Notes: a model not told the origin generated them from the letters alone. A DNA stretch of 64,000 bases from Intestinibacter sp034113885 (GCF_034113885.1 NZ_JAXEWM010000113.1:1-64000), one strand, 5' to 3'; shown: positions 18,267 to 26,573, numbered from the stretch's first letter. Program-made: numbers and translations.

Positions 18267-18524
18267 ATGGATAAAAATTTAGATTATACGATGAAATTTG
18301 AAGGAATATCAGAAGGTAAATTAACTATAAGAGAAACTCTTGAGTATGTATATGAGGCTTTAGATGAAAAGAAGCGCTATGATCCAATTGATCAAATTAT
18401 AGGATATATACTTTCTGGGGATTCGAGTTATATAACAAGCAATAGAAATGCGAGAACTATAATCAAAAAATACGAAAGAGATGAATTGTTAAAAGAATTA
18501 TTAAAAAGCTATTTATCTAAATAA
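18267..18524 (+). CDS. ireB: IreB family regulatory phosphoprotein (UPF0297)
   Basis: 85 residues, the exact size of the family. The N-terminal DKTM-like region (NLDYTMKFE) holds the Thr that is phosphorylated by the PASTA kinase IreK in Enterococcus faecalis, where IreB lowers cephalosporin resistance. QIIGYILSGDSSYITS and NARTIIKKYERDELL are the conserved core. The usual order in Firmicutes is alaS, ireB, ruvX, DUF1292; here a 2.2-kb membrane-protein gene is placed between ireB and ruvX. AGGGGG precedes the ATG. Confidence 0.93.
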   Translation: MDKNLDYTMKFEGISEGKLTIRETLEYVYEALDEKKRYDPIDQIIGYILSGDSSYITSNRNARTIIKKYERDELLKELLKSYLSK

Positions 18525-18569
18525 TTGGAGTTCTTGCTTTTTGAATTAAAAATAGAAAGAGGTAGCTTA

Positions 18570-20777
18570 ATGAAAAAAAGATTAATATCCTTTTTATTAT
18601 CACTAATAGTATGTTTAAGCTTTTCTATGTCTAGTATATATGCAGATACAGCTGAAAATTCAAATGGAAAGGTTATATATATAAGTTTAAATAGGACTAG
18701 CTTAGAAAATTTACTTGAGATACCTACAATCAAGCAAAAGACAGAAAATAGTGGTTATGTCGCTCTTATGACGACTAAAGGCGATGGTGGTTCAAATACA
18801 GACCAAAAATCTTTTGCCAGTATAGGTGCGGGCGTTAGAGCTAATGTTTTAGATGAGGATTATAATAAATTCGAAAATTTAAACGAAGACGAAAAAGTAC
18901 AATTCGAATCTGTGACAGGAGTTAAGCCGCTTGAAATCAATAACTTAAAAATAAATAGAAATATAAATCAAAATATCGATTATGGAAGTTATGGAGCGAC
19001 TTTAGGTATGCTTGGTTCTACATTACAGGAAAATAATCTAAAGGTTGCTTTGCTTGGAAATAGTGATATAGAAAAAAGTGGAGAAATCAAAAAGATAAGA
19101 AATTTAGCATTAGCCTGTATGGATCAATACGGTAGAGTCGAGTCAGGCAACGTAGATGATATAAATATAGAAGATAATACTATGCCGTATGCGATTTCAA
19201 CTGATTACGAGAAATTAAAATCAGAGACAAAAAAATACTATGAAAGTAGCGATGCTATTTTTGTAGAGCTTGGAGATACATATAGACTAGATCAATATAG
19301 AAAATCTCTCAACGAAAATACTTATGAATCAATGAAAAATAGAATTTATCAGAGGATAGATGGATATCTAAAAGAAGTATTCGATATGGTAGGAGAAAAT
19401 GATACTGTCTATATAGTAAGTGAATTTGAAAGTGATTTAGATTATTTAAATAAGAGAAGATTATCTCCTATTATAAAATTCCAAAAGGAAGGATACGGAC
19501 TCTTAGAATCTTCAACAACAAGAGAAGATGGAATAGTAAGTAATATTGATATAGGTGTAGATATTTTAAATCAATTTGGATTAAAAAATGAATTGATGAT
19601 AGGTAAATCATTTAACAGCGTTCAAGATGAAGATAATATAGAAAAGCTTTTAGATGAATATCAAAGGGTAGTTGCTGTAAATAGTATAAGAGCTACAGTT
19701 GTAAATACGTTCGTAGGTATAGTATCTGCATCTTGGGTTATAGCTATGCTAGCTTTATTATTTAAAGAAAAAATACCTAAAAAACAAAAGGGATTTGGCA
19801 GAGAACAAATATTTAAAGTTTTAAAAGAGCTTATAAAATTAGGTCTTATAATGCCGTTGGCGTTTTTATCAGCTCCTGTATTGCAATTTAAAACTCAAAC
19901 AGGATTAGTAGTTGGAGTACTAATTATGACAATTATTTATTATTTAATAGGACGTAAATTATTTAAGCACGATGATTTAAAACAGATGGGATTCTATGCA
20001 TTGCTTACAATAGGTCTTATAATAATCGATTGTGTATTAGGTACACCTCTTATGAAGGGTTGTATAATGAGCTATGATGCTATAAATGGAGCTAGATACT
20101 ACGGTGTAGGTAATGAATACGAAGGTGTAACTATTGCAAGTGCCGTATTTGCATTGGCTATTTTATTAAACTACAAAAAAATACCAAAATGGCTTGCAGT
20201 TATATTGGCAATAGTTATTTTAGTAACTAGTGCGATGCCTTCTATGGGGGCAAATGTCGGCGGTGCTATATCAGAGTGTGTAGCTTATCTATTATTTATA
20301 CTGTTGATATTCGACGTTAAATTGGACTTTAAGAAGATTGTTTTAATAGGAGTAGCTGCAGCATTATTAGTTGTAGCATTTGCAGGATTAGATTTTATTA
20401 TGGGAAGTGAATCACATTTATCAGTATTTACAAACCAAATAATACAAGAGGGTCCAGCTGCTATATTTAATACATTTGGAAGAAAAATACAAATGAACTT
20501 AAAATTAGCTAGATCTAGTGTATGGGTAAATATACTTATTGTAAGTGTAATTATAGTTGGAGTACTTATATTTAAGCCATCTGGATACTTCAAGAGAATC
20601 CACGACAAATATCCTATAATATTTAAAGCCTTTATGGCTTCTTTTGTAGGATGTATAGTTACATTATTGGTAAATGATTCAGGTATAGTGGCAGCTTCGA
20701 CGGCGGCTATTTATATACTAATTCCTATTATAATAATAAGCATCAACATGATAATTTTTGATGAGGATGAAATTTAA
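18570..20777 (+). CDS. Unrecognised secreted/membrane protein: extracellular domain plus polytopic C-terminus
   Basis: 735 residues. A signal peptide (MKKRLISFLLSLIVCLSFSM, probable cleavage after IYA) is followed by about 370 extracellular residues and then nine or so hydrophobic segments from about residue 390 to the end. The extracellular part has fragments reminiscent of alkaline-phosphatase-superfamily or phosphodiesterase domains (VALLGNSD, DAIFVELGDT, YIVSEFESD), but I cannot assign a metal site. The membrane part contains GVGNEYEG and MPSMGANVGGAISE, which look like family-conserved loops. ATG 18570 follows AAAGAGGTAG; a TTG start at 18525 would remove the signal peptide from the N-terminus. 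Function unknown; its place beside IreB hints at an envelope role. Confidence 0.8.
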   Translation: MKKRLISFLLSLIVCLSFSMSSIYADTAENSNGKVIYISLNRTSLENLLEIPTIKQKTENSGYVALMTTKGDGGSNTDQKSFASIGAGVRANVLDEDYNKFENLNEDEKVQFESVTGVKPLEINNLKINRNINQNIDYGSYGATLGMLGSTLQENNLKVALLGNSDIEKSGEIKKIRNLALACMDQYGRVESGNVDDINIEDNTMPYAISTDYEKLKSETKKYYESSDAIFVELGDTYRLDQYRKSLNENTYESMKNRIYQRIDGYLKEVFDMVGENDTVYIVSEFESDLDYLNKRRLSPIIKFQKEGYGLLESSTTREDGIVSNIDIGVDILNQFGLKNELMIGKSFNSVQDEDNIEKLLDEYQRVVAVNSIRATVVNTFVGIVSASWVIAMLALLFKEKIPKKQKGFGREQIFKVLKELIKLGLIMPLAFLSAPVLQFKTQTGLVVGVLIMTIIYYLIGRKLFKHDDLKQMGFYALLTIGLIIIDCVLGTPLMKGCIMSYDAINGARYYGVGNEYEGVTIASAVFALAILLNYKKIPKWLAVILAIVILVTSAMPSMGANVGGAISECVAYLLFILLIFDVKLDFKKIVLIGVAAALLVVAFAGLDFIMGSESHLSVFTNQIIQEGPAAIFNTFGRKIQMNLKLARSSVWVNILIVSVIIVGVLIFKPSGYFKRIHDKYPIIFKAFMASFVGCIVTLLVNDSGIVAASTAAIYILIPIIIISINMIIFDEDEI

Positions 20778-20782
20778 TAATG

Positions 20783-20817
20783 AAAATTAGTCAGGATATC
20801 CTGGCTAATTTTTTTAA
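20783..20817 (+). terminator. Terminator after the membrane-protein gene
   Basis: A 13-bp stem (20783-20795 with 20800-20812, one G-T pair), a 4-base loop and a T-run. Confidence 0.88.
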
Positions 20818-20865
20818 AAGTACAATATAAAATACATGAATAATTAAGTTACGAAGGAGTAAAAT

Positions 20866-21291
20866 ATGTTAGATGGAAGAATAATGGGTCTAGATATAGG
20901 TGATAAGACTATAGGAGTTGCTGTGAGCGATATAATGGGAATTACAGCACAAGGTATAAAGACTATAAGAAGGGAATCTAAGAAAAAGGATATAGAAGAG
21001 TTAAAAAATATAATCAAAGAAAAACAAGTCAACAAAATTGTATCAGGGCTTCCTAAAAATATGAATGGAACTCTAGGTCCACAAGGTGAAAAGGTCATAA
21101 AATTTTGCGATTTAATAAAAGAAGAAACTGGTTTAGAAATAGAATTTTGGGATGAAAGATTGACTACAGTTGCAGCAGAGAGATCTCTACTTGAAGGAGA
21201 TGTAAGCAGAAAAAAAAGAAAAAAAGTGATAGATATGCTGGCAGCAGTGCTTATATTACAGGGATATTTAGATAGTAAGTCAAAATTTTAA
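20866..21291 (+). CDS. ruvX: RuvX/YqgF, RNase H-like resolvase family (16S pre-rRNA 5' end processing)
   Basis: 141 residues. The RNase H-fold acidic residues are in MGLDIGDKTIGVAVSD (about 5-20) and DERLTTV near residue 105, with a final Asp in IDMLAAVLILQGYLD. The family was named as a Holliday junction resolvase by homology; later work supports processing of the 16S rRNA 5' end. GLPKNMNG is the conserved mid-protein loop. GAAGGAG precedes the ATG. A terminator lies upstream, so the gene is probably transcribed from its own promoter, which I could not pin down in the short AT-rich gap. Confidence 0.95.
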   Translation: MLDGRIMGLDIGDKTIGVAVSDIMGITAQGIKTIRRESKKKDIEELKNIIKEKQVNKIVSGLPKNMNGTLGPQGEKVIKFCDLIKEETGLEIEFWDERLTTVAAERSLLEGDVSRKKRKKVIDMLAAVLILQGYLDSKSKF

Positions 21292-21314
21292 ATTAAGTGT
21301 GTAAAAATTTCTGT

Positions 21315-21340
21315 TTATGATATATAATTATATATCATAA
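21315..21340. repeat. 26-bp perfect palindrome upstream of the DUF1292 gene
   Basis: The arms are 13 bases each (TTATGATATATAA and its complement), with no spacer. It contains a TATAAT at 21323-21328 and lies 49 bases before the DUF1292 start. It could be an operator over a promoter; without a T-run it is a poor terminator. Confidence 0.6.
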
Positions 21341-21388
21341 TAACAAGATAGAATAATAAAAATATTTATCGTAAAAAAGGAGAAAAAC

Positions 21389-21658
21389 ATGGAAGAAAAT
21401 ATAATAACTTTAATAGACGAAGATGGTCAAGAGGCTGAATTTGAGATAGTATTATCTTTAGAAGCCGAAGGTAAGGAATATGCTATATTACTACCTTTAG
21501 ATGATGAAACTTGTGACGAAGCTTTAATATTTAGAATTGATTCAGATGAACAAGGAGATATATTAGTTCCTCTAGAAGATGAAGAAGAATACCAAATAGT
21601 TGTAGATGTTTACAACACTTTAATGGATGAACAAGGATTAAACGACGACGAATTTTAA
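21389..21658 (+). CDS. yrzB: DUF1292 family protein (YrzB)
   Basis: 89 residues, strongly acidic. ITLIDEDGQEAEFEIVLSLEAEGKEYAILLP and the central EALIFRI segment are the conserved family pattern. Function is unknown; the gene is almost always found beside ireB and ruvX. Here it is separated from ruvX by 97 bases that hold a 26-bp palindrome. AAGGAG precedes the ATG, and a terminator follows. Confidence 0.9.
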   Translation: MEENIITLIDEDGQEAEFEIVLSLEAEGKEYAILLPLDDETCDEALIFRIDSDEQGDILVPLEDEEEYQIVVDVYNTLMDEQGLNDDEF

Positions 21659-21676
21659 TAAATTTTAAATCGATTG

Positions 21677-21705
21677 AAAAAAGGGGTTTTTACCTCTTTT
21701 TTTTG
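21677..21705 (+). terminator. Terminator after the DUF1292 gene
   Basis: An 11-bp stem (AAAAAAGGGGT with ACCTCTTTTTT, one G-T pair), a 4-base loop and eight Ts. Confidence 0.88.
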
Positions 21706-21731
21706 TGGAAAATAAATTATTTAAAAAAGAG

Positions 21732-21760
21732 TTGACTTTTTTAATTTAGAGTACTATTAT
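21732..21760 (+). promoter_or_regulatory. Promoter of the arsR-nifX-like operon
   Basis: TTGACT, a 17-base spacer and TATTAT. Confidence 0.7.
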
Positions 21761-21764
21761 TTAA

Positions 21765-21780
21765 TTAAGTAATTACTTAA
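21765..21780. promoter_or_regulatory. Probable ArsR-type operator
   Basis: TTAAGTAATTACTTAA is a perfect 16-bp palindrome placed directly after the -10 box, over the likely transcription start and before the ribosome site. Position and symmetry fit a repressor site for the ArsR-family dimer encoded next. Confidence 0.6.
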
Positions 21781-21798
21781 CTAGATAAGGAGGTAGTT

Positions 21799-22167
21799 AT
21801 GGAAGACCTAGTAAAGGTTTTTAAAGCTTTAAGCGATGAGACTAGATTAAAAATATTATTAATTATCTCAAAGAGAACAATTTGCCAAAAAGGTATTTCT
21901 AAACACTTGGGTATTTCAGATTCGGCTGTATCACAGCATATAAAGGTTTTGAAAGAAGCCAATATTGTTACAGGAATAAAAGAAGGCTATTCAGTTATAT
22001 ATGTAATCAATGAAGAAGCTTTTAACAAAGCTAGATTATTTTTAAAAATGATAAACAAAATAGACGATGACACGTTTATAAAAAAAGAAAATCTAGAACA
22101 GATAAGATTAAATAGCTGTGCAAATTGTAAGCTACATAAAAAATGTTGTAAAAATAGGGGGATTTAA
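21799..22167 (+). CDS. ArsR/SmtB-family metalloregulator with Cys-rich tail
   Basis: 122 residues. The winged helix-turn-helix (LSDETRLKILLIISKRTICQKGISKHLGISDSAVSQHIKVLKEANIV, given here only as landmarks around residues 10-58) is classical ArsR. The C-terminus has a cysteine cluster, SCANCKLHKKCC, that could bind a metal or an Fe-S cluster. There is also a Cys in KRTICQKG near the recognition region. The inducing ligand is unknown. It overlaps nothing and is two bases from the NifX-like gene, so the two form an operon under the palindromic operator. Confidence 0.88.
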   Translation: MEDLVKVFKALSDETRLKILLIISKRTICQKGISKHLGISDSAVSQHIKVLKEANIVTGIKEGYSVIYVINEEAFNKARLFLKMINKIDDDTFIKKENLEQIRLNSCANCKLHKKCCKNRGI

Positions 22168-22169
22168 AG

Positions 22170-22574
22170 ATGAAAGTTTGTATACCAGTTGTAGAAAATA
22201 AGGGAATGGATAGTTTACCATATGGACATTTTGGATCAGCTCCAGAATTTGTTGTATGTGATTTAGAAAATGGAACAGTTGAATCAATAAACAACGGAGA
22301 TTTAGGACATGAACATGGAAAATGTCAACCATTAAAAGCTTTATCAGGAGTTAAAGTAGATGCAGTTATAGTAGGTGGTATAGGTGCAGGTGCTATAATG
22401 AAATTAAACGATATGGGAACAAAAGTTTACAAAGGTGTAAATGATACTATAGAAGTTAACTTAAAATTATTAAAAGAAGGAAAATTAGCTGAATTCTCTA
22501 TGGCTAATGCTTGCCAACATCACCATGGCAACGGGGGTTGCGGACACGACCACGGTCATGAAATAAATCTTTAA
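22170..22574 (+). CDS. NifB/NifX-type dinitrogenase iron-molybdenum cofactor family protein, His-rich tail
   Basis: 134 residues. The NifX-like fold covers residues 1-110: KVCIPVVENKGMDS, HFGSAPEFVVCDLE, VVGGIGAGA-type loop (VIVGGIGAGAIMKL). Such small proteins bind metal clusters, but none of the nitrogenase genes is present and nitrogen fixation is not implied. The C-terminus CQHHHGNGGCGHDHGHE is a His/Cys metal-binding tail. Together with the ArsR regulator this suggests a metal- or cluster-responsive carrier. Its ribosome site AGGGGG lies in the end of the arsR frame, which implies translational coupling. Confidence 0.88.
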   Translation: MKVCIPVVENKGMDSLPYGHFGSAPEFVVCDLENGTVESINNGDLGHEHGKCQPLKALSGVKVDAVIVGGIGAGAIMKLNDMGTKVYKGVNDTIEVNLKLLKEGKLAEFSMANACQHHHGNGGCGHDHGHEINL

Positions 22575-22633
22575 TATATTGAAAAGTCAACGATTGTTAC
22601 AATGTTAAATTTTGAAATAGAGTAAATTAATGT

Positions 22634-22669
22634 AAAAAGTCACTTGGAATTTTGAAAGTGGCTTTTTAT
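22634..22669 (+). terminator. Terminator after the nifX-like gene
   Basis: AAAAAGTCACTT pairs with AAGTGGCTTTTT (one G-T pair) across a 10-base loop. The remaining 100 bases to the fur promoter hold nothing I can support. Confidence 0.8.
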
Positions 22670-22770
22670 ATATGAACTTTTTAAAATGAAAAAATTATCA
22701 ATTAAGAAATTTATTAAACAAAAAAAGCATCTAAAAAAGTCATTTGTATGCTCTGTAAGAAAACGGTATA

Positions 22771-22799
22771 TTGACAAAATAAGAAAAATGATTTAAAAT
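22771..22799 (+). promoter_or_regulatory. Promoter of fur
   Basis: Perfect TTGACA, a 17-base spacer and TAAAAT. No convincing Fur box was found at or near it. Confidence 0.7.
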
Positions 22800-22836
22800 A
22801 ATTACAATAGATTATCAGTTGAAAATAGGTGAGTTT

Positions 22837-23280
22837 ATGAAAGAGTCGATAGAAAACATAAAAAGTAAGCTTAAAGAGACTGGCTTTAAAATAACACCAC
22901 AGAGAAGAGCTATATTAGAGATTTTATTAGAAAATGATGATAAGCATTTAAGTAGCGAAGAAATATACGATATGGTAAGAGTTTCTTGCCCTGAAATAGG
23001 CTTAGCTACAGTTTATAGAACAATACAACTTTTAAATGATGTGGGGTTACTTTCTAAATTAAATTTAGATGATGGATGTATTAGATACGAACTTCGCTTT
23101 AATAAAGAGGAAAAGCATAATCATCACCATTTAATATGTGAAAAATGTGGTAAGATTATAGAGACGAAAGAAGATTTATTAGACGGAATAGAAACGTTGA
23201 TTCAAAAAGAATATAAATTTAATGTATCAGACCATGATATTAAGTTTTACGGAATATGTGAAGATTGCCAAAAAGTATAA
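22837..23280 (+). CDS. fur: Fur-family metal-responsive repressor
   Basis: 147 residues. The N-terminal winged helix (GFKITPQRRAILEIL) is followed by the regulatory domain with the His-rich site EKHNHHHLICEKCGKI and a second zinc pair CEDC at the C-terminus, giving the structural Cys4 zinc site. ATG 22837 follows AGGTGAG; a TTG 18 bases earlier lies before that site. Fur, PerR and Zur cannot be separated with certainty by eye. The gene next to RNase J is the one called fur in C. difficile as I recall, and that guides the symbol. Confidence 0.85.
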   Translation: MKESIENIKSKLKETGFKITPQRRAILEILLENDDKHLSSEEIYDMVRVSCPEIGLATVYRTIQLLNDVGLLSKLNLDDGCIRYELRFNKEEKHNHHHLICEKCGKIIETKEDLLDGIETLIQKEYKFNVSDHDIKFYGICEDCQKV

Positions 23281-23305
23281 GTCCTGAGATAGGACTTATA
23301 TTTTA
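23276..23305 (+). terminator. Terminator overlapping the end of fur
   Basis: A 10-bp perfect stem (TATAAGTCCT with AGGACTTATA), a 5-base loop and TTTTA. The left arm contains the fur stop codon. The next 130 bases are AT-rich with nothing clear. Confidence 0.75.
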
Positions 23306-23439
23306 GTTTAAAACAAAAAGCTTAGTTTTAAAATCAATTTGGGCTTTTTAATATTGAGTAATAAATAGACTGATATAAAATTTGTCATAATAATAAGATA
23401 AATGTATTACGATTATGTCTTAAAATATATTAGAAATTA

Positions 23440-23448
23440 TGGTACAAT
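23440..23448 (+). promoter_or_regulatory. Extended -10 promoter for rnj
   Basis: TGGTACAAT fits the extended -10 form TGnTATAAT; the -35 region is weak. The leader would be about 70 bases. Confidence 0.5.
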
Positions 23449-23526
23449 AAAATCAGCTGGTAAAAGTGTACGTGATTTAATATTATTTTTTTTTGCAAAT
23501 TTAAAATTGAATAGACAGAGGAGAGG

Positions 23527-25203
23527 ATGCAATTGTTTAAGAAAAACACCAACAAGATAAAGGTGATGGCTTTAGGTGGTCTTAACGAAATAGGTAAGAA
23601 TATGACTTTAATCGAGTACAAAGACGAGATTGTTGTAATCGATGCAGGTCTTAGCTTTCCAGAAGACGAGATGCTAGGAGTAGATATTGTCATACCAGAT
23701 ATTACTTATTTAATTAAGAACAAGGATAAGGTTAAAGGTATTTTTATAACACATGGCCATGAGGATCATATAGGAGCCCTTCCATACATCCTTAAAAAGA
23801 TTGATGTACCTGTATACGGAACTATGCTTAGTATAGGCTTGATAGAAGTTAAATTAAAGGAGCATAAATTGAGTACAGCTAAATTAAATGTAGTTACTCC
23901 TAGACAGATAATAAAGCTTGCAAATATGAGTGTAGAGTTTATTAAAAACAATCACAGTATCCCAGGTGCATGTTCTATTGCAGTTCATACAGATCAAGGT
24001 ATAATATACCATACAGGAGACTTTAAGATAGATTTAACTCCAATAGACGGCGGTGTTATGGATTTACACAGAATATGCGAGCTAGGACAAGAAGGAGTCC
24101 TTTTACTATTAGCAGATAGTACTAATGTTGAGAGACCAGGATATACAATGTCAGAAAAAATAGTAGGGGCTGGTCTAGATGATTTATTTAGAAAGGCTAA
24201 TGATAGCAGAATTATAGTTGCAACGTTCTCTTCAAACATACACAGATTACAACAAATAATAGATATGGCGAAGAAATGCGATAGAAAAGTAGCTATATCA
24301 GGAAGATCTATGGTCAATGTCATATGCGTTGCAAGAGAGCTTGGATACTTAGACATAGAAGACGATATGTTAGTTGATTTGAACGATATATCTAAATACG
24401 ATGATAGTGAGCTTGTAATTATAACTACAGGGACTCAAGGAGAACCGATGTCTGCCCTTGCTAGAATGGCAAGTAGCGAACACAAAAAGGTCGAAATTAA
24501 AGCTGGGGATTTAGTTATAATATCAGCTCATCCAATACCAGGTAATGAAAAATTAATTTCAAAGGTTATAAACCTACTATTTGAAAAGGGCGCAAGCGTA
24601 GTATACAATGACTTAGCTGATATACACGTTTCAGGGCATGCATCTCAAGAAGAGTTAAAATTAATAAATGTAATGGCAAAACCTAAATTCTTTATGCCAG
24701 TACACGGTGAGTATAGAATGTTAAAGAGACATGCAGAGCTTGCTGAGGAATTGGGAATGCCAGAAGAAAACATATTTGTGATGCAGACAGGTCAAGTGCT
24801 AGAATTAGATAAAAATTCTGCTAAAGTAACTACTACGGTTCCAATAGGAAATGTTTTAGTCGACGGTCTAGGTGTTGGAGATGTAGGAAACATAGTTTTA
24901 AGAGATAGAAAACACCTATCAGAGGATGGGCTAATGATAGTTGTAGTAACTATTTCAAAAGAAGATGGAAAAGTTTTAGCAGGACCAGATATAATATCAA
25001 GAGGATTCGTATATGTAAGAGAATCAGAAGACTTAATGGACGGTGCGAAGGCTGTAATAAAAGAAGTATTAACTGAATGCGAAGAAAAAAATATAAAAGA
25101 ATGGGCTTATTTAAAAAATAATATAAAAGAAAATCTTAAAGAATATTTGTACACAAAAACAAAAAGAAATCCAATGATACTACCTATAATAATGGAAGTA
25201 TAG
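23527..25203 (+). CDS. rnj: Ribonuclease J
   Basis: 558 residues, full length. RNase J is a metallo-beta-lactamase/beta-CASP nuclease with 5'-3' exo and endo activity, central to mRNA decay and rRNA maturation. The zinc motif HGHEDHIG is at residues 76-83. Further motifs are HSIPGACSI, TGDFKID and the beta-CASP SAHPIPGNE and HVSGHASQEEL. Only one rnj is in the window; many clostridia have a single gene. Its partner RNase Y is encoded at 60 kb. The ATG follows GAGGAGAGG. Confidence 0.97.
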   Translation: MQLFKKNTNKIKVMALGGLNEIGKNMTLIEYKDEIVVIDAGLSFPEDEMLGVDIVIPDITYLIKNKDKVKGIFITHGHEDHIGALPYILKKIDVPVYGTMLSIGLIEVKLKEHKLSTAKLNVVTPRQIIKLANMSVEFIKNNHSIPGACSIAVHTDQGIIYHTGDFKIDLTPIDGGVMDLHRICELGQEGVLLLLADSTNVERPGYTMSEKIVGAGLDDLFRKANDSRIIVATFSSNIHRLQQIIDMAKKCDRKVAISGRSMVNVICVARELGYLDIEDDMLVDLNDISKYDDSELVIITTGTQGEPMSALARMASSEHKKVEIKAGDLVIISAHPIPGNEKLISKVINLLFEKGASVVYNDLADIHVSGHASQEELKLINVMAKPKFFMPVHGEYRMLKRHAELAEELGMPEENIFVMQTGQVLELDKNSAKVTTTVPIGNVLVDGLGVGDVGNIVLRDRKHLSEDGLMIVVVTISKEDGKVLAGPDIISRGFVYVRESEDLMDGAKAVIKEVLTECEEKNIKEWAYLKNNIKENLKEYLYTKTKRNPMILPIIMEV

Positions 25204-25216
25204 AATTTGGTTTTAA

Positions 25217-25265
25217 AGGGTATTGTGAAATAGGTTTTAAATCTATTTTGCAATACCCTATTTTG
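25217..25265 (+). terminator. Terminator after rnj
   Basis: A 17-bp stem (25217-25233 with 25243-25259) with two G-T pairs, a 9-base loop, then ATTTT. Confidence 0.85.
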
Positions 25266-25275
25266 TTGAAGAGTT

Positions 25276-25313
25276 TTGCCTTCCAATAATATACCAATTA
25301 TAAATTTATAATT
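25276..25313 (+). promoter_or_regulatory. Candidate dacF promoter overlapping an 18-bp palindrome
   Basis: TTGCCT, a 17-base spacer and TATAAA (25299-25304). The perfect palindrome AATTATAAATTTATAATT (25296-25313) covers the -10 box and could be an operator, although AT-only palindromes also arise by chance. Confidence 0.35.
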
Positions 25314-25359
25314 TTGGAAAATATACATATATAGAATAATCATTTGACGAGGTGACATT

Positions 25360-26514
25360 ATGAAGAGATTTATAAGTGTATTTTTAGCTATAATATTTAT
25401 TATCTGCCAAAATGCTTTTGTGTTTGCAGATAAAAATACAAGTAACAATATCGATATAGGCTCAAAATCGGCTGTACTTATGGATGTTTCTAGTGGACAG
25501 GTATTGTACGAAAAAAATTGCCACGAGAAGTTACCTCCAGCCAGTGTTACTAAGGTAATGACGATGCTTTTAATCTGTGAAGCAATAGAAAGTGGAAAGA
25601 TAAAAATAAACGACGAGGTTACTATTAGTGAAAATGCAGCTTCGATGGGAGGTAGTCAAATTTTTTTAGAGCCTGGAGAGGTTCAGACAGTAGATACTTT
25701 GTTAAAGGGTATATCTGTTGCATCTGCAAATGACGCCTGTGTCGCGATGGCAGAGTACATTGGCGGCAGTGTAGAGGAATTTGTGGATATGATGAATAAA
25801 AAAGCCAAAGATCTTAAAATGAACGACACAAATTTTGTAAATACAAACGGTCTTCCTGTAGAGAATCACTACACATCTGCCTATGATATAGGAATAATGT
25901 CTAGAGAGCTTTTAAAGCATGAGCTGATTGAAAAATACTTGACTACATGGATGGATAATATAGTTGTAGGTAAGAAAAAAGCGACAATAGGTCTAGCAAA
26001 TACAAATAAATTGATAAAACACTACAACGGTGCTACAGGCGTGAAGACTGGTTTTACAGGAGAAGCAAAATTTTGTGTATCAGCATCTGCAAAGAGAGGA
26101 AAAACTCATCTAATAGCAGTTATTTTAGGAGGACAAACATCAAAGGATAGATTTAAGGATGCAACTACACTTTTAGATTATGGATTTGCAAATTATGAAA
26201 GCGTAAAAATATGCTCTAAAAATCAAAAGCTATATACTTTAAAATTGAAAAAGGCAGACTGCGAAAATGTGGGCTTAGTAGCTAAAGACGATTTAGGAAT
26301 ACTAACTAAAAAGGGTGAGTCAAAGGATTTTATTAAAAAGATAGAGGTAGATAAAAATTTAAAGCTTCCTATTAAACAGGGAACTACTTTAGGTAAGGTG
26401 AAGATATATAAAGGAAATAAATTAATAGGACAAGTTGACCTTGTAAGTAGTAGGGATATAGACAAAGCTAGTTATTTACAAATGCTAAAGAGATTAGTTG
26501 AAGATATCGTGTAA
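25360..26514 (+). CDS. dacF: D-alanyl-D-alanine carboxypeptidase (DacF/PBP5-type, peptidase S11)
   Basis: 384 residues. A signal peptide (MKRFISVFLAIIFIICQNAF, cleavage near VFA) is followed by the penicillin-binding fold with SVTK (about residue 62), SAND (about 124) and KTGF (about 227). The C-terminal PBP5-like beta domain covers roughly residues 285-365, and the last helix is a likely membrane anchor. It trims the terminal D-Ala of the peptidoglycan stem. DacF-type enzymes act in vegetative or spore cortex wall; which applies here is not shown. AGGTGA precedes the ATG. Confidence 0.92.
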   Translation: MKRFISVFLAIIFIICQNAFVFADKNTSNNIDIGSKSAVLMDVSSGQVLYEKNCHEKLPPASVTKVMTMLLICEAIESGKIKINDEVTISENAASMGGSQIFLEPGEVQTVDTLLKGISVASANDACVAMAEYIGGSVEEFVDMMNKKAKDLKMNDTNFVNTNGLPVENHYTSAYDIGIMSRELLKHELIEKYLTTWMDNIVVGKKKATIGLANTNKLIKHYNGATGVKTGFTGEAKFCVSASAKRGKTHLIAVILGGQTSKDRFKDATTLLDYGFANYESVKICSKNQKLYTLKLKKADCENVGLVAKDDLGILTKKGESKDFIKKIEVDKNLKLPIKQGTTLGKVKIYKGNKLIGQVDLVSSRDIDKASYLQMLKRLVEDIV

Positions 26515-26531
26515 TGCTATGATATATCTAA

Positions 26532-26573
26532 ACCCTATATAGATAGGTATTTGCTTATCTGTATAGGGTATTT
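26532..26573 (+). terminator. Terminator after dacF
   Basis: A 14-bp stem (26532-26545 with 26556-26569, one G-T pair), a 10-base loop and a short T-rich tail. Confidence 0.8.

Noticed and set aside
22170..22574. Nitrogen fixation gene
   Set aside because: The NifX-like fold is widespread in small metal-cluster proteins, and no nif structural or assembly genes are present.
22686..22796. 36-codon basic forward ORF between the nifX-like gene and fur
   Set aside because: No ribosome site, and it runs through the clear TTGACA/TAAAAT promoter of fur.
22750..22840. Fur box at the fur promoter
   Set aside because: I looked for GATAAT-type inverted repeats; the best stretch, ATTATCAGTTGAAAAT, is too weak to claim.
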